This document shows positions 1 to 10,222 of a stretch of 64,000 nucleotides of DNA, in pieces. The stretch covers positions 5,730,501-5,794,500 of the forward strand of contig CM032131.1 in NCBI GenBank assembly GCA_018894105.1, written 5' to 3'. The stretch comes from Jacaranda mimosifolia. Taxonomy: Eukaryota > Streptophyta > Magnoliopsida > Lamiales > Bignoniaceae. The translations under genes were made by a program, and so were the position numbers. Every line of letters begins with the position of its first letter. Position 1 is the stretch's first letter. The notes under the pieces are model-generated. The model saw only the letters and a program-made list of their open reading frames with translations, ran no database searches and was not told the DNA's origin.

Positions 1-2
1 TG

Positions 3-653
3 GACCCTTCCTACAAATCAGTGAGGCAGAAGACAAGAACCTTCAATGCTGAGAGGTCCCAAATCATCGAAGAAGAGGTTAACAAGCTATTAGAGGCAAG
101 ATATATTGTAGAAATTCAGTACCCCTTTTGGCTATGTAATGTTATATTCGTCTCTAAGAATGAGGAAAAATGGCGCATGTGTAATGATTTCATTAATTTG
201 AACAAAGCTTGTCCTAAATATCCTTACCCCCTACCTCACATAGATTTACTAGTAGATTCTACAGCTGGTTGTGAATTACTAAGCATGATGGATGCCTTTC
301 AAGGCTACTACCAAATATTCATAGCATCCGAAGACAGGGACAAGACCTCTTTCGTCGTCCCGAGTGGAATATACTATTTCTTGGTCATGTCCTTTGGACT
401 AAAAAACACGGGGGTAACGTACCAAAGATTAGTCAACTTCATGTTCAAAAGCGATATCGAAAAATCCATTGAGGTCTACGTTGATGACATGATCATTAAA
501 ATAGAGAAAGCTGAGGATCACCTAATCGAACTCGACCACACCTTCTCTCTCTATATTGAGGGCGTTCAATATGAAACTCAATCCCAACAAGTGCACATTT
601 GGGGTTTGATGAGGCAAATTCTTGGGTTATATGGTCAGTCAAAGGGGGATTAA
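3..653 (+). pseudogene. Tat-type reverse transcriptase domain (pol fragment)
   Basis: Reading frame open from the window edge to 653. It shows the RT core: the lead-in KWRMCNDF..LNKACPK, the PLPHIDLLVD segment, a first catalytic Asp in MMDAF (residue 91 counted from position 21) and the YVDD box (residues 153-156), so all three polymerase acids are kept. The wording is characteristic of plant Tat RTs. Near 600 the frame slips: the coding continues in another frame through the stretch after 610 (a readable LGYMVSQRG-like segment), so the last 20 or so residues of the open frame are not native. It acts in cDNA synthesis in the element's particle; here it is a relic. Confidence 0.9.
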
Positions 654-760
654 AGCAAACCTATAGAAGATCCAGGCAGTAATGGACATCGCCCCGCCCC
701 CGAACAATCCGAGACGTACAGCACCTGGGTGGCAGGATAATAGCCCTCAATAGATTCATC

Positions 761-1120
761 GTGAGACTGGTCGACAAGAGTCTTCCTTTCTTCAAAATAC
801 TCATAAATGCAAAAAAAATGGGATTCCAATGGACCGAACAGTGTGATCAAGCTCTCATCGAGCTGAAGCAATACCTCTCCTCACCATCCATGCTCACCAA
901 GCCCAAGCTGGGAGAAGTTTTGCAACTCTACTTGGCCATGTCCACCATCTCGATCAGTTCAGTATTGGCCTCAACGAAAGACGGAACTCACCGACCTGTT
1001 TACTACCGTAGTAAGGCCTTATAGGGGCCCGAGCACAATTACCTGCAGATCAAAAATTTTGCCCTTGCCCTCGTTACAACAGCACAAAAGTTACGAACTT
1101 ACTTCTAGTCTCATGCGATT
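761..1120 (+). pseudogene. Pol connection and first RNase H domain, degenerate
   Basis: The frame from 761 reads the end of the RT thumb (FFKIL) and then the Ty3-type RNase H start (LYLAMSTISISSVL, then RPVYYRSKAL). A stop at 1021-1023 is followed in frame by GPEHNYLQIKNFALALV, the normal continuation of this domain, so the stop is a point lesion. The position usually holding the first RNase H aspartate reads as LYLAMS, consistent with the weakened first RNase H of Tat elements. Frames become mixed after about 1110. Confidence 0.8.
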
Positions 1121-1318
1121 GTAGTGTTGACGAATTAGCCGTTAAAATAGGTGTTGTTGAAACCAGACACGTCAGGAAGGCTCACCAAATGGGCCATTAA
1201 GCTTGGAGAGTTCGACATCACAGTCCAACTGCGAACGGCCATAAAAGCATAGGTTCTGGCCAATTTTGTCACCGAAAGACTCGACTTCCCCGACCATCTC
1301 GACCAGAATTCCTTCATT

Positions 1319-1720
1319 TGGACATTACATGCTTACGGCTCAGCAACCACCTCGGGAGACGAAATTAGCGTTTCACTCCACTCCCGACTCGTCGAAGAGC
1401 ATGATTTTGCAATAAAACTCGACTTCCCGATCACCAAAAATGAAGCAGAATACAAAGCTCTAATAGCTGGGATAAACATGGCAGCAGCTCAGGGTGTCGA
1501 GCAACTAGTTGCGATCACTGATTCCCAACTGGTGGCAGAGCAAGTTAAAGGAAACTTCGAAGCCAAGGAGGCCAAAATAAGCCAGTATTTGACTGAAGTG
1601 AAACGATTACAGCGGTCGTTCAAGAGCTTCACCCTAAGCTAAGTACCCCGAGCAAAAAATGAGTGAGCAGACACACTCTCAAAATTTGCCAGCTCGATAA
1701 AAGGAACCAGAGAAAGAACT
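1319..1720 (+). pseudogene. Second, archaeal-type RNase H domain (aRNH) of Tat pol
   Basis: Read from the tgg at 1319, the frame gives LHAYGSA, then KNEAEYKALIAGINMAA, then ITDSQLVAEQVKGNF, and after a stop near 1640 the tail ADTLSKFAS. This is the RNase H1 fold with the Glu of NEAEY, the Asp of TDSQ and the final Asp of ADTL visible. The first catalytic Asp (normally D in xDGS) is Tyr here (1334-1336), so the domain is probably dead independently of the stop. Presence of this domain is the best evidence for the Tat lineage. Confidence 0.85.
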
Positions 1721-1732
1721 ATAACGTTCCTC

Positions 1733-2999
1733 GTGGCCAGCAAACTGTCTATCCATACTAGCAACCAGAACCTTGTCACAAGCATCGAAGCAATAGCTCC
1801 CTCATCGCAAGACCCAATCAAGCTCTACCTAAGCCAAGAGATAATCCTCAGCGATAGGAATGAGGCTCGCAGACTCAGAGGGCAAGCAGCCAAATTCGCC
1901 CTTGATGAGCACGGGCAGCTTTACAAGAGGTCAATATCAGGACAACCCCTTAAATACCTAACACCCGACGAAGCAAGCGAAGTTCTTCAAGAGATTCATA
2001 CTGGCATTTGCGAAAATCATTCCAGAGGTCGGTCTTTGCCCCACAAAGTTATACTTGGTCGACTTCACTAGAAAGTGCCCATCCTGCCAACTTCACTCGA
2101 ACACGCCGCACCAGCTTGCCGCATTAATGGTAAACATCCAGATCACATGGTCATTCGACCAATGGGGGATCAACATTGTTGGATCTCTCCCAAAAACATC
2201 CAACCAATGAAAATTTATCATCGTTGTAGTCGAGTACTTCACTAAATGGGTTGAGGCGAAAGTCGTTCCAAAGATCACCGATGCGGACATCAAGAGCTTC
2301 ATTTAGAAGAACATAATCTATCATTTCGGCCTGCCCAAAGTCCTGATCTCAGATAATGGGACTCAATTTCAAAGTAAGAACACGAGAAAATGGTGCAAGT
2401 CCTTGGGAATCTACCAACACTTTACTTCGGTAGGAAACCCCCAGGCTAATGGTCAAGCGGAGGTCACGAACAGAACAGTCCTCGACCACCTCAAAGCTTC
2501 AATAGCGAGAACAAGAGCAAGTTGGGTAGATGATCTCCCAGGGGTGCTGTGGCCATACAGAACCACACCTCGAACAGCTACAGACTGCAACCCCTACGGC
2601 TTGGTCTACGGTTCCGAAGCAATGATTCCATTTAAGCTTATGCAACACACGGCCCAAGTGATCCATTATAACCCGATCAGAAACGCAACAGAAATGACCC
2701 TTGACCTCATCACCATCAACGAGCTGTGGCACACAGCCTACAGCACAATGCAACGATACCGATCAAAAATGATGGAACGCTACAACAAAATAGTTCGACC
2801 GCGTAGTTTCAAAGTCGGAGATCTAGTTCTCAAGAAAGTCGAAGTGTTAAGAAATGTGCAAAAACTCTACCCAAAATGGGAGAGGCCTTATTCTATAGTT
2901 AAAGTGTCAAAACATAATGCATACCGACTAGTAGACACGCAAGGCAATGAACTACCGCGACATTGGAACGCTATAAATCTAAAGAAATTCTATGTATAA
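1733..2999 (+). pseudogene. Integrase (zinc finger, DDE core, C-terminal domain), broken
   Basis: The zinc finger is visible as the His pair in EIHTGICENH (about 1990-2020) and the Cys pair in KCPSCQLH (about 2073). The catalytic triad is kept: Asp in FDQWGI (about 2158), Asp in SDNGTQF (2352-2354) and Glu in NGQAEVTN (2460-2462); the last two are 36 residues apart, the D,D(35)E spacing. The open frame 2403-2999 runs from the core through YRTTPRTAT and YGSEAMIP to a C-terminal domain with FKVGDLVLKK and the stop at 2997-2999. A small deletion near 2050 and stops near 2208 and 2305 break it. Confidence 0.9.
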
Positions 3000-3092
3000 A
3001 AAGGTTATTGGCCTCCATTGTATTTCCTCACGGCACTAAAAATTTGTGACATATCTCGCAAATACCTATTTGCATTAGTTGATAATTTGTTG

Positions 3093-3420
3093 TCGACCCC
3101 GTAGTTGACCAAGCAGGCTTCTGGCCGCCAAGTCAAAGCTTCACAACTAAGACCAAATTATCGACCCCATAGTCAATCAAGCAGGCTTCTAGCCACCAAG
3201 TCAAGGCTTCACAAGCGAGACCAAATAAACGAATCGATTGTTCACTATCGACCCCATTGTCGACCAAATAAACGAGTTCATCGTTTATTGTCAACCACGA
3301 AGTCGACCTAGCAGGCTTCCAACCGCCAAGACAAAGCTTCATAATCAAGAATAAGCAATCGACTTGATCGATTGCAATCGACCCCGAAGTCAATCAAAAG
3401 GACCTCGAGCCGATAAATTA
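3093..3420 (+). repeat. Degenerate tandem repeats after pol
   Basis: The word tcgacccc recurs at 3093, 3161, 3248 and 3378, each followed by variants of a unit containing gcaggcttc, gccaagtcaa and gcttca. The first two copies are 68 bp apart; later ones have insertions. Tandem repeats between pol and the 3' LTR are common in Tat elements. Short open frames here are by-products of the repeat. Confidence 0.75.
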
Positions 3421-3709
3421 AAAATGCATAATGTGAATTAAGATGTGTGTTGGTTTAGGTCATCACGGTTCATTCGATGACGATCTTGAACTAATTTTAC
3501 CAAAATCTGACAACACAAAAGCAACATAAACACTCAAGGACATGTTATTCGACAAAACAGATGTGTTCAAAGAGCAATAAAAGAGCATATGTCATTCGAC
3601 AAAACAAATATGCTCAAAGAGCAATAAAGAGTACTTTATTCAAATTCAACATTCCCAATTTCATCATTCCAGATTACAATCGAAAAAAGAGGCTGGAATG
3701 AAAAATACA
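3421..3709. other. Spacer between tandem repeats and antisense gene
   Basis: Non-coding internal sequence of the Tat element. A 40-50 bp stretch is duplicated: the words attcgacaaaac and caaagagcaataaa occur near 3547-3582 and again near 3594-3630. Nothing else is visible. Confidence 0.5.
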
Positions 3710-6233
3710 TTAGGATAAGAGCATCAACTTGACCCAGTGCCCTCCTCGAGTACCCTCCTCAATTGCTTGCTCGAGCTCATCGCTCGAGGGAATTAGAATA
3801 GGAACCACCGCGGGGCTACTTGCCCTCGGCTTGGGCATCGCAACAACAACAGCAACAGAAACAGCGATAGTCGCCGGTTGAGAGGGCTCAGCCTCGTCGG
3901 CCAGAAAACTTCTGCCCAGTGGAAGAAGGTACGCGGCAGCATCGACCATGCCGTCTCGAAGCTCAAATGTAAACTCGCTTGCAAAGGCAAATTCCTTGGT
4001 GACCTCATCCAGTTTCTTCGCCACTTCGGCTGCCTTCCTCTGTGCCTTGGTCAATGGTGCGCAGATGAAGCCTCTGCAACTCCCTCGACCACAGGAGCCA
4101 CCGCAGCTCCCTCTTTAGCGATGGCCTCCTCGTCCTCAGGGCATGGCTGCAATTGTTCATCGAGGATGGGGCTGATGCATTCCCTATCCTCAGGTCGAAA
4201 AGAATAGCCCAGGAATTGCAGCTGCTTGAGCGCCTTGTCAAACACATTCTTGGTGTCGCCCAAGGAGAACACAACGCTTGCATCTTAGAACACCGAGCAG
4301 ACCATAAACTGCTGCACAGCCTCTCGCCGCATCAGTGGCAACTTTCTATAGAATTCGGCCCGAGCTTCCTCGAGCACTGCGTTCCAACCAGCTCTTCGAC
4401 CAGACTCATAACCATGATGCGCATTCATTCTGGCCTGCTTGAGCAGCTTGCCCATCCTGGTCTTTTCTTCAACGGAGGTGACTAGCTAACTATCTCTCAA
4501 TCAGAGCTAATTATTGAGCCCCTCAACCTCATTGGCCAACTCCTCGACCCTGCTTTGGGAAGACTCGAGCTGAACCTTCAAAGTCTCCATGTCTCCGCCC
4601 TCTTGCAAATGCTCACGATCGGCAAAGGCCAACTCCGACCTCCTATAGAAATGGTAGCCCAGTTGGCCCATCTGAAAAATAGAATTCCTAATCAGAAAAT
4701 AATGTTTGACCAAAGAATAAAATTTGATGATACAACTTAGTCGACCAGAGCCTTACCATATTTGAGTGATAGGCCAGAGCCCTAAGCACGATATCCTGGC
4801 TTAGCCCCATCAATTTCTTCTGGTTGGACGCAGACAGTCCGGCCATCATCACCTTTAGCAGAGCAGCCCCGGTCGGCCCCGCCGTCTCTATCGACAAAGA
4901 GTTGTGAATAGCCATGCTCAGCTCCGTTTCAACCTTCAGCAATGGTAGTTTTGGCAGCTGGAATAACACGTCATCCCTACGCTGGCCAAACAGATCACAA
5001 CCAGAGGGTTGGCCCGACCTAGTGGCTTTCCCCTTGCCCTTCTCAACAGCTGTCCTCTTAGGAGTAGGTCCAGCCTGCTTGACCATGGGCCTTCTGCCTC
5101 TACCCGCCAGGTTGTTCCCTATGGTCGCCACGGGCTGCGCGGGCGACGGAGAAGGTGTAATCGCCTCGGGCTACGCTGCCACGACCAAAGCAACCCCCCG
5201 ACGAGCCGCTATAGCTAAACGATGCTACTCATTTCTCTCAGCCCTTGCCAAAGCTTTAGCTCTCTAGCAGTTCATGATTTCGTCCCGATCTGCCAAGTAG
5301 CATAAAAATAAAGGGTTAAAATCGAGCAAAAAAATAGATAAAATAACGAATCATCGACAACACAATCTACCTAGTTAATCATCTGCTGGCAAGCCCAGCT
5401 GGGCTGGCGATAACCTAGCCAACACCAAACTTCTTTCCTCGATAAACACTGTGGCCTCCACCTGACTGAACTTGACCAAATCCCAGATGAAGGTATTAGG
5501 CCAAGTTGGAGTTAGGGCATCTAGACATGCCCCATCCACCAACCCCTTAGAATACTAAAACCTCTGGTAACTCAAACATACAAATAATATTTTTTCCACT
5601 CTTACGCATAAAAAGAGGCTGGGATGACAAGAAATTTATGGCAGGGTCTAGCCGTGAGATAATAAAAGCCCGTCTTGTCGGTGCTACCCGACTTGCGGGA
5701 CATTAGAAGGTGAAAAAGATTTGAGAAGTTTTCAAAATTAGCAAGCTGGTCGAATATGTGCATTCGAGAGGACAAAGCTATAAATAGTAGAGAAACAATT
5801 CGGTAGCAGTTGGGTTATGCACACTTCTAAACCCCTAAGCAAGTTGACTATGGGACCACATAAGGGGAACCTAATGCCACATTTAAATGCATCCTCGAAC
5901 ATAGTTATACACCCAACCAGGGGTCGATGCATCCGACCAAAGGGCCCAGTTTATACTCTTCGGGGACATGATAGAACTACCTAATCGCCTCAGGTCGACA
6001 GTGGTACTCGTAGACACTATTTCACTATAGTGGTTGGGGGTAAATAATCTACCGCGCGACAAGAGAGCCTAACTTGGCCCAGCTTCACCCCCCTTCCCCC
6101 CACTAGCGCAATCGCTGCTCGAGCTATTGCTTGACGAGCTAGTCGACTCCTCTAATGAACCCCCAGGCATATCAGAATGAGTAGCCTCGCTATCCCCCCC
6201 ATAACTACTCTCAAAATCAGACAAACGTAACAT
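3710..6233 (-). pseudogene. Antisense gene of the Tat element (plant 'putative gypsy-type transposon' protein family), spliced, broken
   Basis: Start proposed at the ATG complementary to 6231-6233 (MLRLSDFESSYGG, then a Ser-rich segment). After a frame change follow MFEDAFKCGIRFPLCGPIV and ITQLLPN (5738-5932), then FYYLTARP and EWKKYYLYV (about 5590-5680), WPNTFIWDLVKF (about 5490) and SPAQLGLPADD. An intron probably lies between about 5385 and 5300, its acceptor before RDEIMNC. A basic Pro/Lys-rich part (5131-4690), a coiled coil (METLKVQLESSQSRVEELAN, 4507-4620) and an acidic C-terminus (4272-3710) complete it. These segments match the plant family annotated as putative gypsy-type transposon proteins, which occurs antisense in Tat elements. 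Function unknown; several stops and frameshifts make it a relic. Confidence 0.75.
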
Positions 6234-6390
6234 GTCTACAGCAAATTAAGAACACCAAGGAAAACGAAGGAAGAGATTTACTCTTTGTCGATGAATAAAA
6301 AGGCATAATATAGTAGCAGCAAAACAGTTGGCTAAAAGCTTGACCAGACGTAAAGGTAGTGAAAGTAAAAATAAGTACTTTAACTGCGCC

Positions 6391-6398
6391 TATTTATA
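6391..6398 (-). promoter_or_regulatory. TATA box of the antisense gene
   Basis: On the minus strand this reads TATAAATA in a GC-richer setting (gcctataaataggcgc), about 158 bp upstream of the proposed antisense start codon at 6233. A start site about 30 bp downstream would leave a leader of roughly 130 nt. Inferred only from sequence and position. Confidence 0.6.
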
Positions 6399-6584
6399 GG
6401 CACCCGAGCGCGGGAACCCAAGCGGTTGTAATAATGGGCACGATGTAATCGTCGCATTAAATAGGCAAAACCCGGGTCGATTTTCAAAAACCCTCATCGA
6501 TGAACCGTGTCGCTGCACAACAAACTACTCCTCAATCCTTCTCATTGATCATCTCGTTCAGCATTCGAAAGTAGGGGGGACTCA

Positions 6585-7380
6585 TGATATGGGATAGCCC
6601 AATGGGCTTGGCCCAAAGACCACAAACTTAAGGATGTAGCATTAGGCCCATCTCATTCTTAGGGCCCAATTGTGCTACCGACTTCAGGTGACCTAAATCA
6701 ACCAGACAGATCGACCTGTTATACTCTGTTGGGCGGGCATTTGAATAGACCGCAGACAAGATCGTTAGTCAACCCTTTGACCATGGCGATTGGACACCTC
6801 TTACACCGTAGGCCAACCCATCGTAAGGTCGACCCTGTCACCGACCATGGAGGTCGACTCAGCGCAGAATCAACTCTCTACCGTATTAAATGCCCTAACA
6901 TGCAGCATGCCTCCGCATTAATGGCGCATGCCGCCCTAGTACCACCCATGCTTCCGCACTAGGCAGGAGACATGTCTACAGTATACTATTCTGTCCATGA
7001 AATCTGGAAATACAGCCACCTGGAATAATGCAGGAATGGAAGATGACCTAATGACCCTCATGCAAAGACAAAGATCCTTCCTACATGTCAAGGGCATCTC
7101 AAACAAATCCCCACCAGGAGAAGGCTGTAAATACCTCCCCTCCAACCTCACAAAAGGTATGTCATTCTACATACACAACGCCGTCACTCTAGTGCTCATT
7201 ATATTTAGTCGACCCCGTACTAGCTTTAGTGTTGGAGTGCCTTAGCCGAGGGCACCTTGGCTAGCCTGACGTTTACTCGTGATTGCAGGACTTAGCCCAA
7301 TCACATTCATAGATCGACTAGAGAGGTCGAACCCTTCCAATCTATCATCTGATCTAGTTACAAGCGGATTTCACCCTCAT
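6585..7380 (+). mobile_element. 3' LTR of the Tat element
   Basis: A purine tract (gaaagtagggggga, 6567-6580) precedes a TG at 6585; the sequence ends in CA at 7380. The right limit is fixed because 7381 onward matches the inner part of the opposite arm of the flanking inverted-repeat element. A weak TATA-like word (tgtaaata) lies at 7126-7133. The partner 5' LTR is outside the window, so length (796 bp) is an inference. Confidence 0.7.
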
Positions 7381-8556
7381 CAATATTTTTACTCAATATT
7401 CCAAAGATACTCTTGAGCTACATAACCCAAAAATTATGCATTTGATAATTTGTTTGCTTGAGTAAAAATGATTTTAGCCAAAAAAGAAAGAAAATGGATT
7501 CATCTTATGAACTTGATCTAGAAAAAACAAAACCCACTTTCTTTTCTTCATTCATGAACTTTCAAACCAAATTTTATAAAAAATTATTTTTCGTTGTGAA
7601 ATGGGTGAAAAATCAGAATCATAATCTAATTTTTTTGTTGGTGGTTCAAATTTTTTCAGATATTTTGGATTTTCTAACAAAACGTATTTTGGCTTTTCAT
7701 CTTTATAACCAAAGGATTGGGTACCCCAATACTACTTGATAGATTGTAAAGGGATTCAATCATTTTATTGTCTTTTTCAACTTTTTACAAACAAATAATT
7801 TTTTCTATTTTTACCAACTTTATTTCTACAAAATGTTCCCAACACGTACCATCATAAATGACCTAATTTCTACAATTCCTAAACCCTATAAGGCATATCT
7901 ATACCAGAAGATAATATTAAACCCATGAAATAATTTTTGTGAAATATATGACAAAAAAAAAGACCCTATTTTTTTTAAGGATGAAAACCCTAAATCTTTT
8001 TTTGTAACTTATAAAATCCCTAAACTTTATGATATACATACAAGAATAAAAATATAAACCCATCGATTAATTATTGTAAAATTTAGAAAGAAAATCCTAT
8101 TTGTTGTTAAAGATATAAAAACTCAAAATATTTTTTGTTAGAAAATCCAAAATACCTAAAAAATTCGAACCACTAACAAAAAAATTAGATTACGATTTTT
8201 CACCCATACTGCAATGGAGATAATTTTCTATAAAATTTGGTTTGAAAGTGCATGAATGAAGAAAAGAAAGTGGGCTTTATTTTTTCTAGATCAAATTCAT
8301 GAGAAGAATATATTTTCTTTCTTTTTTGGCTAAAACCATTTTTTCTCAAGCAAAAAAAAATATCAAATGCATAATTTTTGGGTTAAGTAGCTGAAGGGTA
8401 TTTTTGAAATATTGAGTAAGATATACATATAAATTTTTTCTATACTCTTTTTTATCCATTGCCGTTAAATTGATGGGGTTTTTTGTTATATTTGATAGTT
8501 TAGGGGGGTGTTTGCGACTATTAGTATAGTTCAAGGGAGCAAAGTGTATTTAACCC
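7381..8556. mobile_element. Long-TIR DNA element (MULE-like or foldback), left end interrupted by the Tat element
   Basis: The segment 7381-7712 is the imperfect reverse complement of about 8103-8425: for example actcaatatt..gagctacataaccc at 7390 mirrors the stretch ending near 8425, and both arms share cattcatg, gcatttgat and ctagatc words. The right arm continues outward to 8556, where read inward it begins GGGTTAAATACACTTTG. The matching outer part of the left arm is missing because the Tat LTR abuts at 7380. No transposase coding is seen in the 390-bp centre. Superfamily is an inference from long TIRs and terminal sequence. Confidence 0.75.
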
Positions 8557-9132
8557 TAAAATATATTACTAAAATTAGTGTTCTTGTAAATTATGCAAAT
8601 TAGATACTTTATTTTCAAATAATAAGACTTTTAATTATACAATTAAGTATTTATTCATAAAAAAATCGTGCATAAATTGATATAGAAACACGAAAAAAAT
8701 AATGTAGTTTTGTTCCATAAATTTCTTATAAAATGTAATGCTAAAGGTACTGTTTATACAACTTTAACTTGAATTTCCAAGCTCATGCTTTTCTAAATAA
8801 ATATATATATATATATAAATATATAAGAAAAGGATTGTTGATGTCATGGATGACGTGAGGTGGAAACTTTATGATAAGTGATTCATAACTAAATGATTAT
8901 GATTTCCTTTTCTGTAAAAGAAAAGTTCAATCAAAATTTGCTTGAGGTAAAGACAAAGCAGCAAATTAAAAGATGAAGTGGATGCGAGGAATCTTATGGT
9001 AAATGTACACATGAGCAATGTTGTCGTCTAAATTCAGCCATCCTCCGAAGTCCAAATCACTATAAAATTTCTAAAATATTATCAGTACATTCGCCCACAA
9101 TTCCATAATAGTAACAAAAGTGAAAAGATTAA
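8557..9132. other. AT-rich intergenic stretch with (AT)n
   Basis: No gene seen. A dinucleotide (AT)n tract lies at about 8799-8822. Confidence 0.5.
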
Positions 9133-9621
9133 CTCCCCGTTTGTTTTTGTTTTTATTTTCTGAACTCATTTTCATTTTCTGCTGAAAATAAAAAAGAAAG
9201 TCATCAACTTTTCCCTTATTTTCACAGATATTTTTATTTTCAAATACATTTTTCAAAAATCAGCTTGAATTTGTTTTTTTTAGGCATTTTCATTTTTTGG
9301 TAAAAATAAATAGTGAAAAATTAGTTATAAAATTGTTTTTGAAAATGAAATATTGTTTGGATCTTTTGTTTAAAATATAATGATTATGTATAATTGAAAA
9401 TGGGTTCTATTTGAAAAATCTAGTGTTTTTATATTAAAAATCGTACAAATATAAATAGGAGAAAATGAAAAGTGAAAATATAGAGAGTGTAAGAGTTTGT
9501 TTGAAAGAATATTTTGAGAATAAAAATGCTTGTAAAAATAGGGGAGCAGCTGATGACTCTCTATTTTTATTTTTAGTAGAAAATGAAAATGAATCCAAAA
9601 AATAAAAGCAAACGGACCCTT
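9133..9621. mobile_element. MITE-like inverted-repeat element
   Basis: The left end (ccccgtttgtttttg, then attttctg..ctcattttcattttctgct) is mirrored by about 110 bp at 9512-9621, which reversed reads gggtccgtttgctttt followed by the same cattttcattttct words and gtcatca. The interior is non-coding. I could not define a convincing target duplication, so the superfamily stays open (hAT or PIF style termini). Confidence 0.65.
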
Positions 9622-10222
9622 GACTTTCTGCCAAGTAAATTTCTTTAATCATTTTGTGAACTGTCTGAAAAGGTTAATCCATTTGAAAAGGTCGTTTTTG
9701 GGTTTTATTCATGATTGAAAGCCACTGGGTCCCGTTAAGTGGTTATCATTTCTCATTGGGTTACAATAAAATCTTCGTCCAACTTTTTACCTTGTCTTGT
9801 CCAAAAATGTAAGTGCAATGTTCTAGGACTATGTATACCAATACAACACGATTCTCTAATTGTTTGGTTTTATTCTTTGGAGGTATTTTTTATTTTATAA
9901 TAAAAAAATAGTAAACATTTTCATCTAGGGTCTGAATAATCTTAATTCAGTTTGTATTATCGGTTGAAAATAAAAATAATGTAATAATGTATTTAAAAAA
10001 ATGGACTGAGAATGAAAAGGAGTCATGAAAACAAAACCAAACAAGCACTAAGATCACTGGGCAATTAAAACACATAAGCTGCAACCATGAACTTCTATTT
10101 TTCATACCCCGGATATTCTTGATTTATTGTTCTTCCGTCCGTCTCTTCTTTTCTTGTAGGTTTTTTTTTCTTTTTTCTTTTTTCTTTTTTTTGCCGGGGG
10201 GGGGGGGGGGGGTTTGGCAGTC
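9622..10222 (+). promoter_or_regulatory. 5' region of the MATE gene with pyrimidine tract and G17 run
   Basis: Upstream of the MATE start is a T/C-rich tract (about 10133-10192) and then an uninterrupted run of 17 G at 10196-10212, ending 10 bases before the ATG at 10223. The tract probably lies in the 5' leader. I see no clear TATA box close by. Confidence 0.5.

Larger units (their letters stand above)
1..7380 (+). mobile_element. Ty3/gypsy retrotransposon, Tat lineage, 5'-truncated by window, decayed
   Basis: The order is reverse transcriptase, RNase H, a second RNase H, integrase, a block of tandem repeats, an antisense gene on the minus strand, a purine-rich tract and a 3' LTR. A second archaeal-type RNase H and extra genes downstream of integrase are known hallmarks of plant Tat-lineage elements. 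Stops and frameshifts break the polyprotein at several places (about 600, 1021, 1640, 2050, 2210, 2305), so it is not autonomous. The 5' LTR, gag and protease lie left of the window. Homology begins at the first bases, so the left limit is only the window edge. Confidence 0.9.

Noticed and set aside
3105..3393. Open frames on both strands at 3105-3393
   Set aside because: They lie in degenerate tandem repeats and have no independent coding signal.
9861..10047. A second MITE with tgtttggtttt ends
   Set aside because: Only about 16 bp pair at the ends and no target duplication was found; too weak to list as a feature.
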